Shown here piece by piece: positions 43,301 to 53,329 of a stretch of 64,000 bases of DNA. Numbering within the stretch: position 1 is the first letter of the stretch; each line of letters opens with the position of its first letter. This stretch comes from Heterocephalus glaber (taxonomy: Eukaryota > Chordata > Mammalia > Rodentia > Bathyergidae): positions 4,194,152 to 4,258,151 of the forward strand of contig NW_004624843.1 in the NCBI RefSeq assembly GCF_000247695.1. Reading direction: 5' to 3'. The position numbers and the translations under genes are program-made. The notes under the pieces were generated by a model. That model saw only the letters and a program-made list of their open reading frames with translations. It searched no databases and had not been told where the DNA came from.

Positions 43301-46300
43301 GTTCGAGGCCATCCTGGACTACCTCGTGAGACCCTGTCTCAAAAACACAAGAAAGACATAGGGGCCCCTGGCATGTGGCCAGGTGATTGGAGGGTTGGTA
43401 GGGGATCAGGGAACAGCGGTCCTGTGGGCCCCAGATGACCCCTGCTGGAGCCCTCCTGGAAGGTCCTAGGCAGGAGCGGGATCCGGGGAGGTCTGTCTGC
43501 ATCCTGCTTACCTTCCTCGTGCGCACGTGTAGATTTCTTTTTCAGGAAGGGCAGCTTTTCCTGCTTTGCCTGCATCTGCAGAAGTCTGCGGTCTCTCGGA
43601 ATAACCTACTGGAAATGTGCCAAATAGATCTGAGAGGGATGTTTTTATGTCCCTCATCCTCCTGGGCTGCGAGAGGATGAAGAGGGGCGAGGCGGGGTTG
43701 CCGGCCTTCACAGTCCAGGGACTGGCTGGAGCCTCTGCCTGTCTCAGGACCACCGAAGCGCCACCTCCTCCCAGCTCCCAGCCCTGTGGTCCCGACCTCC
43801 TCCCCCCACCTCCCTTCTGGGCTTCTGTGATCAGCCCCTCAGCGTGGAGTCTCCTGACCCCTTGTCTATCCACACATTTGGCTGTAGAGGCGCAGGCCCT
43901 CAGGCGCATGCTTGTAGCCCCTTGAGTTTTTATCTCTTCCTTTCTGTTTTTGTTTGTTTTGGTTTTTTTTAAGCAGTTTTCTCAAGCTAGCTTCTCTGGT
44001 TTTCCAAAATGCAGCAGCAGTGGCACAGCCCACTGGGCAGCCCCAACAGCTGTCTGGGCCCACCCTAAAAAGGAAAGGCTGACGTTGGAGCTGCTGTTTT
44101 TATCTGGCACTTTATCCTCTGAGAAGGGCTTTCAGGTTCTTTGTCTGTTTTAATCGCAACAAAACCTGCCCTGGTGGGAGGTAGGAGACTGAGGAGGGGG
44201 AGCTGTAGTGCCCCGCTGGGCGCCCGAGACTCTTTTCAGCTCTGGGCCCCTAAATCCATTCTGGCCTTTGGAGGGCACTGTGGCCCCTGGGCTGGTGTGG
44301 GCACCTGGCTGGTCTGGCTCGGCTACCTTAAAATCTGCTCAAGACCACTGGAAGAGCGGAAGGGGCAGCACCGGGCCTGCCGGAGCCCCTGGTGGCCTGC
44401 TCCTTTGAGACACTCACCGGCAGTGCCTGGCTGTGGTGTTCCCCGGTCACCCACTATGGGGGCCAGGCGCCCAGCCTGCTGGTGCGAGTGCCGGTCCGGA
44501 AGCGCTTCCTTCTCTGGGGGGCTGGGGGACATACTATGAAGGGAGGGATCAGGACCCCCTGCCTTGCTGAGAGATGAGGGTTTATCCTGAGCTGGTCAGA
44601 CACCCTCCCTCCCAGCGCTTCTCCAGAGCAGCAGGAGAAAGGAAACATCCAGAGCTCAGTCTGACCTGCTGGCCTTGCAGTTGGGGAAACAGGCCCAACA
44701 AGGGGCAGAGCTGGAGTGAGATGCTCCGGGTTCCTTGGGCTGGAGCCCCTGCCCTTCCCCCAGGCTGCCTCAATGTCTCAAGATGGGGGTCTGTGGGGAC
44801 CAGATCTGGATGCCAAGGAGGGGCGGTGTGGCAGGCACTGTGGGCAGGGACAGGCAGCATCAGCAGGGCGAGCTGAGCAGGCTTAGGCCGGGGTTGGGGA
44901 GGACAGACCAAGCTGAGCAGGTCACCCGGCTGCCCCTCGGTCCAGTGCTCCGGGCAGAGCATTCTCCTGAGTTTCACACTCACCTTTCTGCCCCTGCCTG
45001 ACATGTGAGGCCAGGAACCGGGTGTGGCTGCATCTGGCCAGGTCTGACTGACCAAACACCGGGCCTGGCCTTCTTTGCAGACTCCCTCCTGCTGTCTGCC
45101 TGGCCCTGCTGGGCACCATGGAGAGGGGCCTGGGCACGGTGGGCAGCACCTCTGAAACCAGAGAGTGGCCTCCCTTAGAGAAAGGGGGATTTCAGTGTAC
45201 AGACCCACACCAGGGGCAGCTGGCTGACCGGGCCCTGCTGTCCACAGGAGGAGCGACCCCCCTACCACCCCTCCAAGAAGGCCTCGGTGGGCGGTGTGTG
45301 CTACCTGTCGATGGGCATGGTCGTGCTGCTGATGGGCCTCGTCTTTGCCTCCGTCTATATCTACAGATACTTCTTCCTGGCTCAGGTAACCGGCCCAGCG
45401 GCAGGCCTGGGGGTCCCTCTCACACTGTCACTCAGATCCCACAGAAGTTGGCACTCTGTGGTCCCCTCCAGAGCTGGGACTCTGCACCCACGAGTCTGGT
45501 AAAGGTGATCTGACTCCATTCTGTACATGGACACAGACCCAGAGAGGCAGAAGGACTCCCGGGCAGGAGGGTGGGCTGCCGGGGTGGCTGCCTCACCTGT
45601 GGTCACACACCCTGGGGCCGTGGCTGGCCCACAGGAGACCTGGGGAGGGAAGAGTGTCACCACACCCGGGAACGGAAGGTTGTTAAACTGGAAGTAGCTC
45701 AAGAGGATAAATAAGCCTAAGTGCTTCTAATGGGGAATCTCCTTCCCCTGGGAGAGCTGCACAAGACCCGGGAGGGGGACGCTGCCCTTTACAGGTCGGA
45801 TGCGGAGGGGACACTAGAGTCTACCTGTGCTGCATCCACCTGTGCACCCCACCTACTTCCCAGGGGTCCCTTCCTGGCCGGCCTGTCCAGCTCAGGTTTG
45901 TCCTGGAGGCTCCTCCATGAAGGGCACAGGGGTGGTCAGTCCTCTTCCCGCTGGTCCACTTCACAGACTCAGGGACTTTGAGGCCAGAAAGGATGTTAGA
46001 CATCATCATGCTTTAGACGGGGAAACTGAGGCTTCCCCCTAGGACCCAGCAGCCCTGAGCGTCCTCCCCTCCATCTGTGCAGCCGTGAATCGCTTCTCGA
46101 AGCCTCAGCTCACCTTTTTGCCAGAGCCCTTTGGCCGTGAAGTGGACAGGTAGGCGGCCGTGGCCGTGCCCAGTGCCCTGCGTCACCACCTGTCCCCCTC
46201 GCCCCCTTGCCTTGCTCAGCTGGCCCGAGACAACTTCTTCCACTGTGGCGTGCTGTACGAGGACTCCCTGTCGCAGGTCCGGACTCACATGGAGCTGGAG

Positions 46301-47996
46301 GAGGACGTGAAAATCTACCTGGAAGAGAACTATGAGCGCATCAACGTCCCTGTGCCCCAGTTTGGTGGTGGGGACCCTGCGGACATCATCCACGACTTCC
46401 AGAGGGTGAGGCCGCCCGTGGGGTGCTGTGTGGCTCTGGTTACACTGTCCTCATCGGCTGACCCGAGTGGGGTGCCTGGTGGTGAGGCCGCTGGTCCTCG
46501 TGTCTGCTCACATGTGACAGAGGGGCACCACTGCCGAGTGTGCAGCTCTGTGGGTTTGTGCAGCGCCACACAGGCCGAGGTCTGGCATGTTGCCAGCACC
46601 CTGGAAGGTTCCCTTCCGCCCTTCCCAGTCGGTTCCTTCCCCGTCAAGGTGACTCCTCTTCTGCGGTTGTTTTTGAGGCCAGCAAAGCACAGGTCCCCGC
46701 CCTCTTCCCCATATGGCTTCCCAAAGCCTGGTAGAGGTTGGGCCCCTAACCCTGCTCCCCACATCCTGGGTGCCCCACAGCAGAGGCCCACAGGGGCCTG
46801 GGGCAGGGCATCTCCAAAGCCCAGGCTGCCCCTGGGATGAGTCGGGTGAAACACACAGTTGGGACAAAACCACATCCCCAAACCTCACCCAGTGCTGCGA
46901 ACTTTGTAGGTGCTGGATAGGCAGGTGGGGTTCAGCTGTGAAGTGGCCCCTCCCACAAACCAAGGCTGAGCGGGGCAGTTGTCTAGGAAATTGGGGGCCA
47001 CTACTCCCGGAGCCCTGGGGTCCGGGCTCTGCTGGCTGAAAGCCTCTTGTGGCTCAGCATGGTCTCTCCTGTGCAGGGCCTCACCGCCTACCACGACATC
47101 TCCCTGGACAAGTGCTACATCATCGAGCTCAACACCACAATCGTGCTGCCCCCACGCAACTTCTGGGAGCTCCTCATGAACGTGAAGGTGAACAGGGCTC
47201 CCCACGGAGGTCAGGCCTGGTGCAGGGGATGGGGACCTGGGGGCGTCAGAAGGGCCCGCGGGGTCCTTAGCTGAAAGAGGGGCGAGCGGGAGTGGCAGCC
47301 GGGGCCCTGGTGCTGACCTGTGCTATGCCGCCCCGCCCCCACGCAGAGAGGAACCTACCTCCCACAGACCTACATCATGCAGGAGGAGATGGTGGTGACG
47401 GAGCACGTCAGCGACAAGCAGGCCCTGGGCTCCTTCATCTACCACCTGTGCAATGGCAAGGACACCTACCGGCTGCGGCGCCGGGCCACCCGGAGGCGTG
47501 AGTGATGGGCCCCGCCCTGGGCACCAGACCCCTGCCTTCTCCAGCAGTGCCTGGCCCCGCTGTCCGAGAGCTCAAACAGCAGCACTTAACAGATTCCCGT
47601 TAAGCAGGCACTTACAGTGTGTCAGGCACTGCCTTACAGTCACCAACGTCATCGTCAGTCATTATTGTTCTAGTTGTCTCTAAAGACTGAGGCACAGAGG
47701 TTAAGTAACAGCCCTAAGTCACACACACAGCAAGGAGGAGGCCGGTACAGGCATTCTGACTCCGGATTCTGGGCCCTCGCCACTTCCCCTATGCTGTGAC
47801 TCCGTGTCACTTCCCCGCCTGCCCTCTCCCCTAGCCAGGTCTTGAGGACCTTGGCATTCAGGCCTGAATGCAGGGCTCACTGGGATTGTTTTGTTTCCTC
47901 CCAGGAATCAATAAGCGTGGGGCCCAGAAGTGCAACGCCATCCGCCACTTCGAGAACACCTTCGTGGTGGAGACCCTCATCTGCGGGGTGGTGTGA
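38437..47996 (+). CDS. ITM2C: ITM2C (BRI3), complete six-exon gene
   Basis: Joined segments 38437-38574, 45248-45385, 46220-46405, 47077-47187, 47347-47497 and 47905-47996 encode 271 residues. The product is a type II membrane protein. A cytosolic Ala/Pro-rich N-terminus (1-59) is followed by a transmembrane helix about 61-84, a linker, and a BRICHOS domain (about 140-230) with the family cysteine pair C167 and C226 and an N-glycosylation sequon at N173. A furin-type site RINKR ends at 246 and would release a 25-residue peptide with C251 and C268. From family knowledge, the BRI proteins act in the secretory pathway, and BRI3 is reported to bind APP and lower its processing. Human is 267 residues as I recall it; differences are in exons 1-3. 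ITM2B is excluded by the N-terminus and C-terminal peptide. Confidence 0.98.
40283..40330. repeat. (GT)24 microsatellite
   Basis: Uninterrupted GT dinucleotides pass into gcgcgc and then a GC/CA-rich stretch to about 40,351. Confidence 0.95.
40419..40504 (-). mobile_element. ID-like SINE, antisense, in ITM2C intron 1
   Basis: A T tract and 'ggtgctgggcctcaaac' lead to 'ccactgagctgaatccccgg'. 'agg(g/a)ctgaaattct' flanks both sides as a target-site duplication. Confidence 0.92.
43249..43351 (+). mobile_element. B1-like SINE, in ITM2C intron 1
   Basis: 'gtccaagtgtggtggcgcat' to 'agaccctgtctcaaaaacac'. A short internal deletion removes part of the centre. Confidence 0.85.
45248..45385 (+). CDS. 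ITM2C: ITM2C exon 2, residues 47-92, transmembrane segment
   Basis: 138 bp, phase 0 at both ends. [16 protein letters not shown] is followed by the helix [20 protein letters not shown] and [10 protein letters not shown]. The acceptor is 'gctgtccacag' and the donor is gtaacc. Because the exon is symmetric, skipping it would give an in-frame product without the membrane anchor. Confidence 0.98.
45985..46060 (+). mobile_element. MIR-like remnant
   Basis: 'cagaaaggatgttagacatc' and 'ggggaaactgaggcttcc' fit the core of MIR-family SINEs. The element is short and diverged. Confidence 0.4.
46220..46405 (+). CDS. ITM2C: ITM2C exon 3, residues 93-154
   Basis: 186 bp, phase 0. It runs from [20 protein letters not shown] to [14 protein letters not shown]. 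The acceptor is 'ccttgcttgctcag' and the donor is gtgagg. It covers the linker and the start of BRICHOS. One serine is missing relative to the human SLSSQ. Confidence 0.98.
47077..47187 (+). CDS. ITM2C: ITM2C exon 4, residues 155-191
   Basis: 111 bp, phase 0, encoding [20 protein letters not shown] to WELLMNVK. It carries the first BRICHOS cysteine (C167) and the NTT sequon at N173. The acceptor is 'tctcctgtgcag' and the donor is gtgaac. Confidence 0.98.
47347..47497 (+). CDS. ITM2C: ITM2C exon 5, residues 192-241 plus one base
   Basis: 151 bp, [20 protein letters not shown] to RRRATRR, with the second BRICHOS cysteine C226. It ends in the first base of a split arginine codon. The donor is gtgagt, and the genomic read-through stop tga lies just inside the intron. 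Confidence 0.98.
47590..47790 (+). mobile_element. MIR SINE in ITM2C intron 5
   Basis: 'gtgtgtcaggcactgcctta', 'actgaggcacagaggttaag' and 'taagtcacacacacagcaag' follow the MIR consensus in order. It is old and shared across mammals. Confidence 0.75.
47905..47996 (+). CDS. ITM2C: ITM2C exon 6, residues 242(part)-271 and stop
   Basis: 92 coding bases. GA completes arginine 242, then INKR, the furin-type cleavage point, and [25 protein letters not shown], stop tga at 47994. The acceptor is 'tttgtttcctcccag'. The released 25-residue peptide keeps both cysteines of the BRI family. Confidence 0.98.
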
Positions 47997-48930
47997 GGCT
48001 GCCATCCGCTTCTCTCCTTCTGGCCGCTCTCTGGCCTCCCTGCCCTCGCTTAGCTTGTACTGTGGACACCTTCCCTGAGCTGTGACCTGTCCCCTTCCCT
48101 TCCGGCCCCCTGCCTCCCTGTACCAGGGCTGTGACCTCTCCGGGCCGGCCTCTGCTGACCTCCCGGGGTGTGGGGGGGATGCCCCACGCTGGGCTCTGGG
48201 TCCCAGAGTCCGGGCCGAGGGGCGTGGCTAGAAGTCTGGGTGGGGGCGGCCGAGGGTTCAGACGTCCCCACGGGCGGCAAGGTCTGCTGAGGTGTTTGCC
48301 CGGGACGCACAGATGCGTGGCCAGGCGCGGGCGGAAGATGGGGGGTGCCCGGGGCTGCACCCACCAGAGCACAAGGGAAGGTGGCTGTCCTGGGGTCCCA
48401 GGACTCCTGTCAGTGCCTTCAGCCCCCCTCCCCCAGAAGGCGCCGGGGCCAGGGTGGGAGGAATCAGTTCAGCACAACGTTCCTTCTCCGAGTGGAGCCA
48501 AAGAACTGCGGAGCAGGGCCCGACCCTGGCTCCTGAGCGCACAAACCCGGTCCCCATGGCCGGGACGGGCAGGGGCCTCTGGGGGGCAGGGGCCTCTGAG
48601 GGGCAGGCGGCGAGTTGCTTTCTCCAGCCTGGAGCTCTGTGACCAGTGGGGGCAGGGGAGGGGAGGCCACCTGGTACGGACACCCTCCCCCTGTTCTAAA
48701 CCTGTCCGTCCCCCACTCCCGGGGGCCTGCTCAGCTCTCCTCACTTCTGCATGTGTTTACTGATGTTCCCGCCCCTGACTGTCCTCAGCCCCAAGCCTGG
48801 GAGGGGTCCGTTACCTCAGTCCCACTTGGGTGCTGCCTGGAGGGGAAGCTCTTAGATGCTTTGTATATTTTCTCTGTTAGATCTCTTTCTAGAAGTGTCT
48901 GTAGAAAATAAAAATCTTTTACTTCTGACT
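47997..48930 (+). other. ITM2C: ITM2C 3'UTR
   Basis: About 930 bases, GC-rich (several CpGs at 48,120-48,330), ending in an AT-rich stretch with the poly(A) signal. Open frames of 100-210 codons on both strands reflect base composition, and none is called. Confidence 0.85.
48907..48912 (+). terminator. ITM2C: ITM2C poly(A) signal
   Basis: AATAAA within 'tagaaaataaaaatc'. Cleavage is expected about 48,925-48,935, before a GT-rich stretch. Confidence 0.88.
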
Positions 48931-49271
48931 GAGCCGGGTGTGGCAGGAAGGGGCTGGTGGGCGGAGTGGGGGGTGGACGCGAGGGCAGGGAGGGGGCTGC
49001 AGACCTTGGCACCTGGGCCCCAAAGAGGGCACCAAGTCCCTTGCATGGTCTCCTGGGGACTGAGCCAGGCAGGGCTCACGTGTGACAGGTGAGGAGGGAG
49101 GAAAGCAGCGCCCCTAGGACTTGGGCACCCTGCCCAAGGTCACACTGCTTTTAATGCCAAAAACGAGTGTGGCAGATGACATCATCAGTGTGCATCCTTC
49201 AGCACAAGGACAGTGTTGAATTCTCCACATGGTCTGCCATTAGTCACCGTTCCTGGTGGAGCAGAACTGAG

Positions 49272-49386
49272 GTTGGGTGTGATGGTCCCAAGCTCACATT
49301 CACAGCCTCAGTTCCAGCAGCAAGGAGGCCGCGACAGGAGGATTGCTGTGAGTTCGAGGGCAGCTTGGGCTACATAGTGAGTTAAA
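49272..49386 (+). mobile_element. B1-like SINE, old
   Basis: 'gttgggtgtgatggtccca' and 'tgtgagttcgagggcagct' are diverged from the other copies and tail-less. Confidence 0.65.
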
Positions 49387-49619
49387 TGCAGTGCAGTCAA
49401 TTCAGATGCCAACAGGATTTGCTTTTTAGCTTGATACAGTCAGTTCTTTGGGAAAAGTAAACATGGGGACCAGCCGGGTAAGGCAAAGCGGTGCCCTTCT
49501 GGTGTACCACAAGGTGAATTACAGCAAGGAGGGTGGGGCGCAGCTCTGTGGAGCAGGCACTTGCCTGGCAGGCAAAAGTCCCAGCGTCATTCCCTAGCAC
49601 AAGCCTCCCAGAGACAATA

Positions 49620-50325
49620 TAAGGAAGGAATTTGGAGTAGCAAAGGAAGAGGTCAATGGGACACAGGACGCCCAGAAATTGATTTAAATTGCAGGGCTAT
49701 CTGATCTGTGGGTAGAGTGGCATGTCAGTTCAGGGGGGCTGTGTGGGTTATTTTTAATGGCACCACTGACCAGCCTTTTCAACAAACCTGAATTCTTCCT
49801 TGTACAAAATGAATTCCACATGAATACAAAGTTTTAAGAAATGAAAACATAAAAACACTTGAAGCTGGGCCAGCACTCAAAGGCTGAGGCCAGAGGATCA
49901 CTTGAACCCAGAAGCTCGTGCCTAGCGTGGGAAACAGCAAGACCCAGTCTCAAAAAAAAAAACAAAGTATTTGAAAGAAAAGATGACTTAAAATGGTTTT
50001 GGAGGAAAAACAGCCTTTCTGAACATGATACCAAGTTAGAATTTATAGATGAAAAGTTAAAATTTATAATAGCAAAATGTACCATGAGGTGAAAAAGTTT
50101 ATGATCAGGAAATGAGATGATTTTCAAGCAGAAAGTTAGGCCATTTTCCTCCAAATGGAAAGTTTTTATAAATCGTGAAAAATAAATAACCCAATAGATA
50201 AATGGGCAAAGAATATGAACAGACTATTCACAGAATGATAAATGGAAGTGGATAAATAATTACCACTGAACTGGTGTTCAGTCGTGTTAAAAAGAAAATA
50301 CAAATCAAACCTGGGAGATGACCTG
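49620..50325 (+). mobile_element. L1M-type LINE fragment (ORF2 3' part), sense
   Basis: 'gaggtcaatgggacacagga', 'cccagaaattgatttaaatt', 'ataaatgggcaaagaatatg' and 'caaatcaaacctgggagatg' follow the ORF2 end of old L1. Frames are broken. A B1-like SINE interrupts it. Confidence 0.65.
49864..49968 (+). mobile_element. B1-like SINE inside L1 fragment
   Basis: 'gctgggccagcactcaaagg' to 'agacccagtctcaaaaaa'. A 5' internal deletion has removed the 'tgtaatcc' part. Confidence 0.75.
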
Positions 50326-50329
50326 TACG

Positions 50330-51100
50330 CATCAAGTTCGGGTTGTTAGGGTTTTTTTCTTATTTTCTGCTGTGAGGCATTTATCACACATGACACTATA
50401 AGTCACTCGTGTTTGGGGAAGGTAGGGTAAGTTCTGAAACCCACCAGCCCACTTGTGGGACAGGCCTGCTGATCCCGGGCCAGAACTTCGTGGCCCAACA
50501 ACACTTTGTGATTGTCCTGGTTCTGGTTGGCGGATCAGCTCCTCGCAGGCTGAGTGCCCTGCTTTGCATTCAGCTGGGAGCTGCCTCAGCCTTCCAGGGT
50601 ATGATCCACGTGCCCTCTGGTCCCTCACAGTCGCCACCGGCACCCTGAAACAGCTCCATTGTGGGGAAGCAGAAGCTACCAATCCTTTAAGGCCTGGAGC
50701 AGAAGTCCCAGAATGTCACCTGGTCACATTCTCTTGATCAAAGCAAATCACAAAACCAGCTCAGATTTGAGAAGAGGCCGTGGGTCATCCATGCTCGGGC
50801 ATGCAAGGAATTGTTGGCAGCCTATTTGGAGACTCCAGTTTCACCCCAGCCTCTGCCCCCCATCTCCCCACCTCCATGGCCTGGAAAGGCTGGTCCAGAC
50901 CTGAACTGGTACAGAGACCCGCTTATCCTTAGATCCAAGGCAGTCTTGAAAATATGTATGTCAGTTTTCCACTATTGATCAACCTTCTATCCACTAGCCA
51001 GTCCAGATTCACTCTTACCCTTTTTCTGAGATAATTCATAGTGTACCCCATATATAAGGGGCCCCAATATAGTCTTGTTTGGATTTAAGTAGTGTTAAAG
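50330..51100. other. Intergenic DNA without a recognised feature
   Basis: No exon, RNA gene or clear repeat was identified. Confidence 0.5.
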
Positions 51101-51109
51101 TGGTGAGAA

Positions 51110-52800
51110 AATGTGTACATGTTTTATTCTCCGACTTGCTTTTCTCCCTCGATCTTACATTTCTAAGATCCATCCCTGTCGCTGCATAACAGCCCATCCT
51201 ATGAAAATACACCTCGATTACCTGTGAACAATGATGGACAGTGACTCTTTGGGTTCTTTCTGAACTCTTACAGTTACAATCTTATTCACAAGCGTTTGTG
51301 ACGGGGCCTCTGGTGCACTTGGGCAAGGGTTTCTCTTACCGCGCACACCCTGAGGTAGAACCACTGGATCACACAGCGTGCAAATGTTCAGCTCACCAAA
51401 TTCTGCCCGATTCGTTTTTATAGGAAGCTGAAGCCACCTGTACCTCCGCCCGCACTGCACAGGACCCCTCCTCCCTCCGCATCTGCTCTACGGTCTGTGC
51501 TGACTGTCCCGACCAGTTTTTGCCAATGAATCAGGAGTAAAATGGTTTTCACTATGGTTTGAATTTCGTCTCGGATTAGCGGGAATGTGGGGCAGGTTTC
51601 ATGTGATTTCAAACCTTCAGATGTCCTTACTACGCCTCTTAGTGGTTTTTTTGCCTGTTTTTCTACAGGATCTTTTGCTGTCCTCTAATTTCTAGGTGTG
51701 CTTTATATATTTTATATTTTATATTCTGTCAGTGTTTCTCTAGCAGGACCATATCCATTCTTCGCCTTTGTTCATCCACATTTTAGAAACAGTTAACAAG
51801 TTTCATGAAAAATTTTCTTGAAGCTCTTACTAAACTTATATAAAATCTATAAATCTATTTGAAGAGAATTGAAATCATAATACCAAGCATTCCAGTCCAT
51901 GAACGTAGTTTTAAAATTTATTTGGGCTGGACTTGGTGGCACACAGCTGTAGTCCCAGCACTCGGGAGGCTGAGGCAGGAAGATTTCTGCAAGTTTGAGG
52001 CCAGCCTCAGCTACAAAGTGAATTAACTCCAGCCTGAACTATATAGCAAGATCTTGTGTCCAAAAAACAACAAAAAATTTATCGGACCTTTAATGTCATC
52101 CAATACAGTTTTATACTTGCTTGAATAGAAGTCTGACAAATCTTTCATTAGATTGATTCTTAAATTTCTTATATTTGTTGTGATAATAATAATTATGACT
52201 ATTGTTAGTGTGTAGAAATGTGATTTATTTTTTAGCATTAGTACAGCAAATTCATCCTCCTGTCTTTCTTATTCCAAGAAGTTAACTGAGGAATCTTTTG
52301 TGCTTTCTATGTAAGCAATTCCATTGATGATGTGTAAACCCTGTTCCATTCTAATAATTAAAGCTTCTTTTTCTTGTCCAATCTCACTGGCTAGGAGCTC
52401 AGACACTGTGGTGATGGCCTCAAATTTTGTTTTATTGTTGATATTAAGAGAAATTCATCTGGAATGTACTTTGGCTTTAGATGTTAGGAGAAGATTCTTT
52501 TTTGAGATTAAAGAAGTTCTCTCTTCTTTTCCAAATGCTTTTTAAATCAAGAATTGATGGCTCATTTTATCAAATGGTTTTCTGTGATTTAATCTGTTAA
52601 TGTGAAAAATTAATAATTGGTTTGGTCATAATGTGTTTCTATGCTACTGGATCCCATTTGTTAATATCTTGTGTAGGAGTTTGGGGTATGTGTTTATTGG
52701 TAACTCTGGTGTATAATTTTCTATTCTCATGCTGTCCTTGTTAAGAATTTATGTTAAAGTTTTTTTGGTCGCATAGATTAAGTTGGAAAATTGATCTTCT
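51110..52800 (-). mobile_element. L1M-type LINE fragment, antisense
   Basis: 'gaggtagaaccactggatca', 'taaatttcttatatttgttg' and 'atcaaatggttttctgtgat' run in the order of an antisense L1 from its 3' side into ORF2 reverse transcriptase. Frames are destroyed. A B1-like SINE at 51,925 interrupts it. Confidence 0.7.
51925..52076 (+). mobile_element. B1-like SINE inside the antisense L1
   Basis: 'ggctggacttggtggcacac', with the duplicated block ('gtttgaggccagcctcagct' then 'actccagcctgaact'). It is flanked by 'aaaatttat' copies. It inserted after the L1. Confidence 0.9.
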
Positions 52801-52804
52801 GGGG

Positions 52805-52951
52805 TTTTTGTTGTTGTTGTTTGTTTGCTTGTTTTGAGACAGGCCAGTTTGAGCTGGCCTTGAACTTCACTATGTAGCCCAGGCTAGCCTAGAACTCACA
52901 GAAATCCTCCTGCTTCAGCCTCCTGAGTGCACCACCATGCCTGTTTTTTTT
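52805..52951 (-). mobile_element. B1-like SINE, antisense
   Basis: 'cttgttttgagacaggccag' to 'gtgcaccaccatgcctg'. The duplicated block is visible as two 'ttgaact/agaactc' parts. Confidence 0.85.
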
Positions 52952-53039
52952 TTCTTAATGTTTAATACCCAGTTTTCTCACCTAGTCTACAAGTTTTCTT
53001 GTGCTAGTAATGGTATTCAATTGGTTTCACAGTATCAAA

Positions 53040-53300
53040 TTTCAAAATGCAATCTTTGACCCAGAAATTTCTCTGCTATGAATTTATCCTATGAATCTTC
53101 CCAAACAGGTATTCAAAAATACATGTACTAGAAAGGTATTTATTTTTGAGCTAGCAACAAACTAAAAACAAAGTCCCTCAATTAGAGACTTAGTTAAAAA
53201 ATAAGTACAATTATTTTGTTCCCCTTACAAAGAATGAGGTAGCTGTATTTGTGCTGATGTATAATATTTCTCCAAAATCTACAAATAGGTTAAAGCAGGT
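53040..53300 (+). mobile_element. L1M-type LINE fragment, sense
   Basis: 'tttgacccagaaatttctct', 'gaatttatcctatgaa' and 'ggtatttatttttgag' match the order of an old L1 ORF2 end. Confidence 0.5.
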
Positions 53301-53329
53301 GGCATATATAAAGGGGAATTTTTAGAAAG

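Larger units (their letters stand above)
38575..45247 (+). other. ITM2C: ITM2C intron 1
   Basis: It starts inside the CpG island, with an 11-G run at 38972-38982. It then holds GC-rich single-copy sequence, a (GT)24 repeat, one ID-like SINE and one B1-like SINE. Several open frames above 200 codons occur on both strands, but none has recognisable homology, an ATG context or splice support. No exon is called. Confidence 0.75.
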
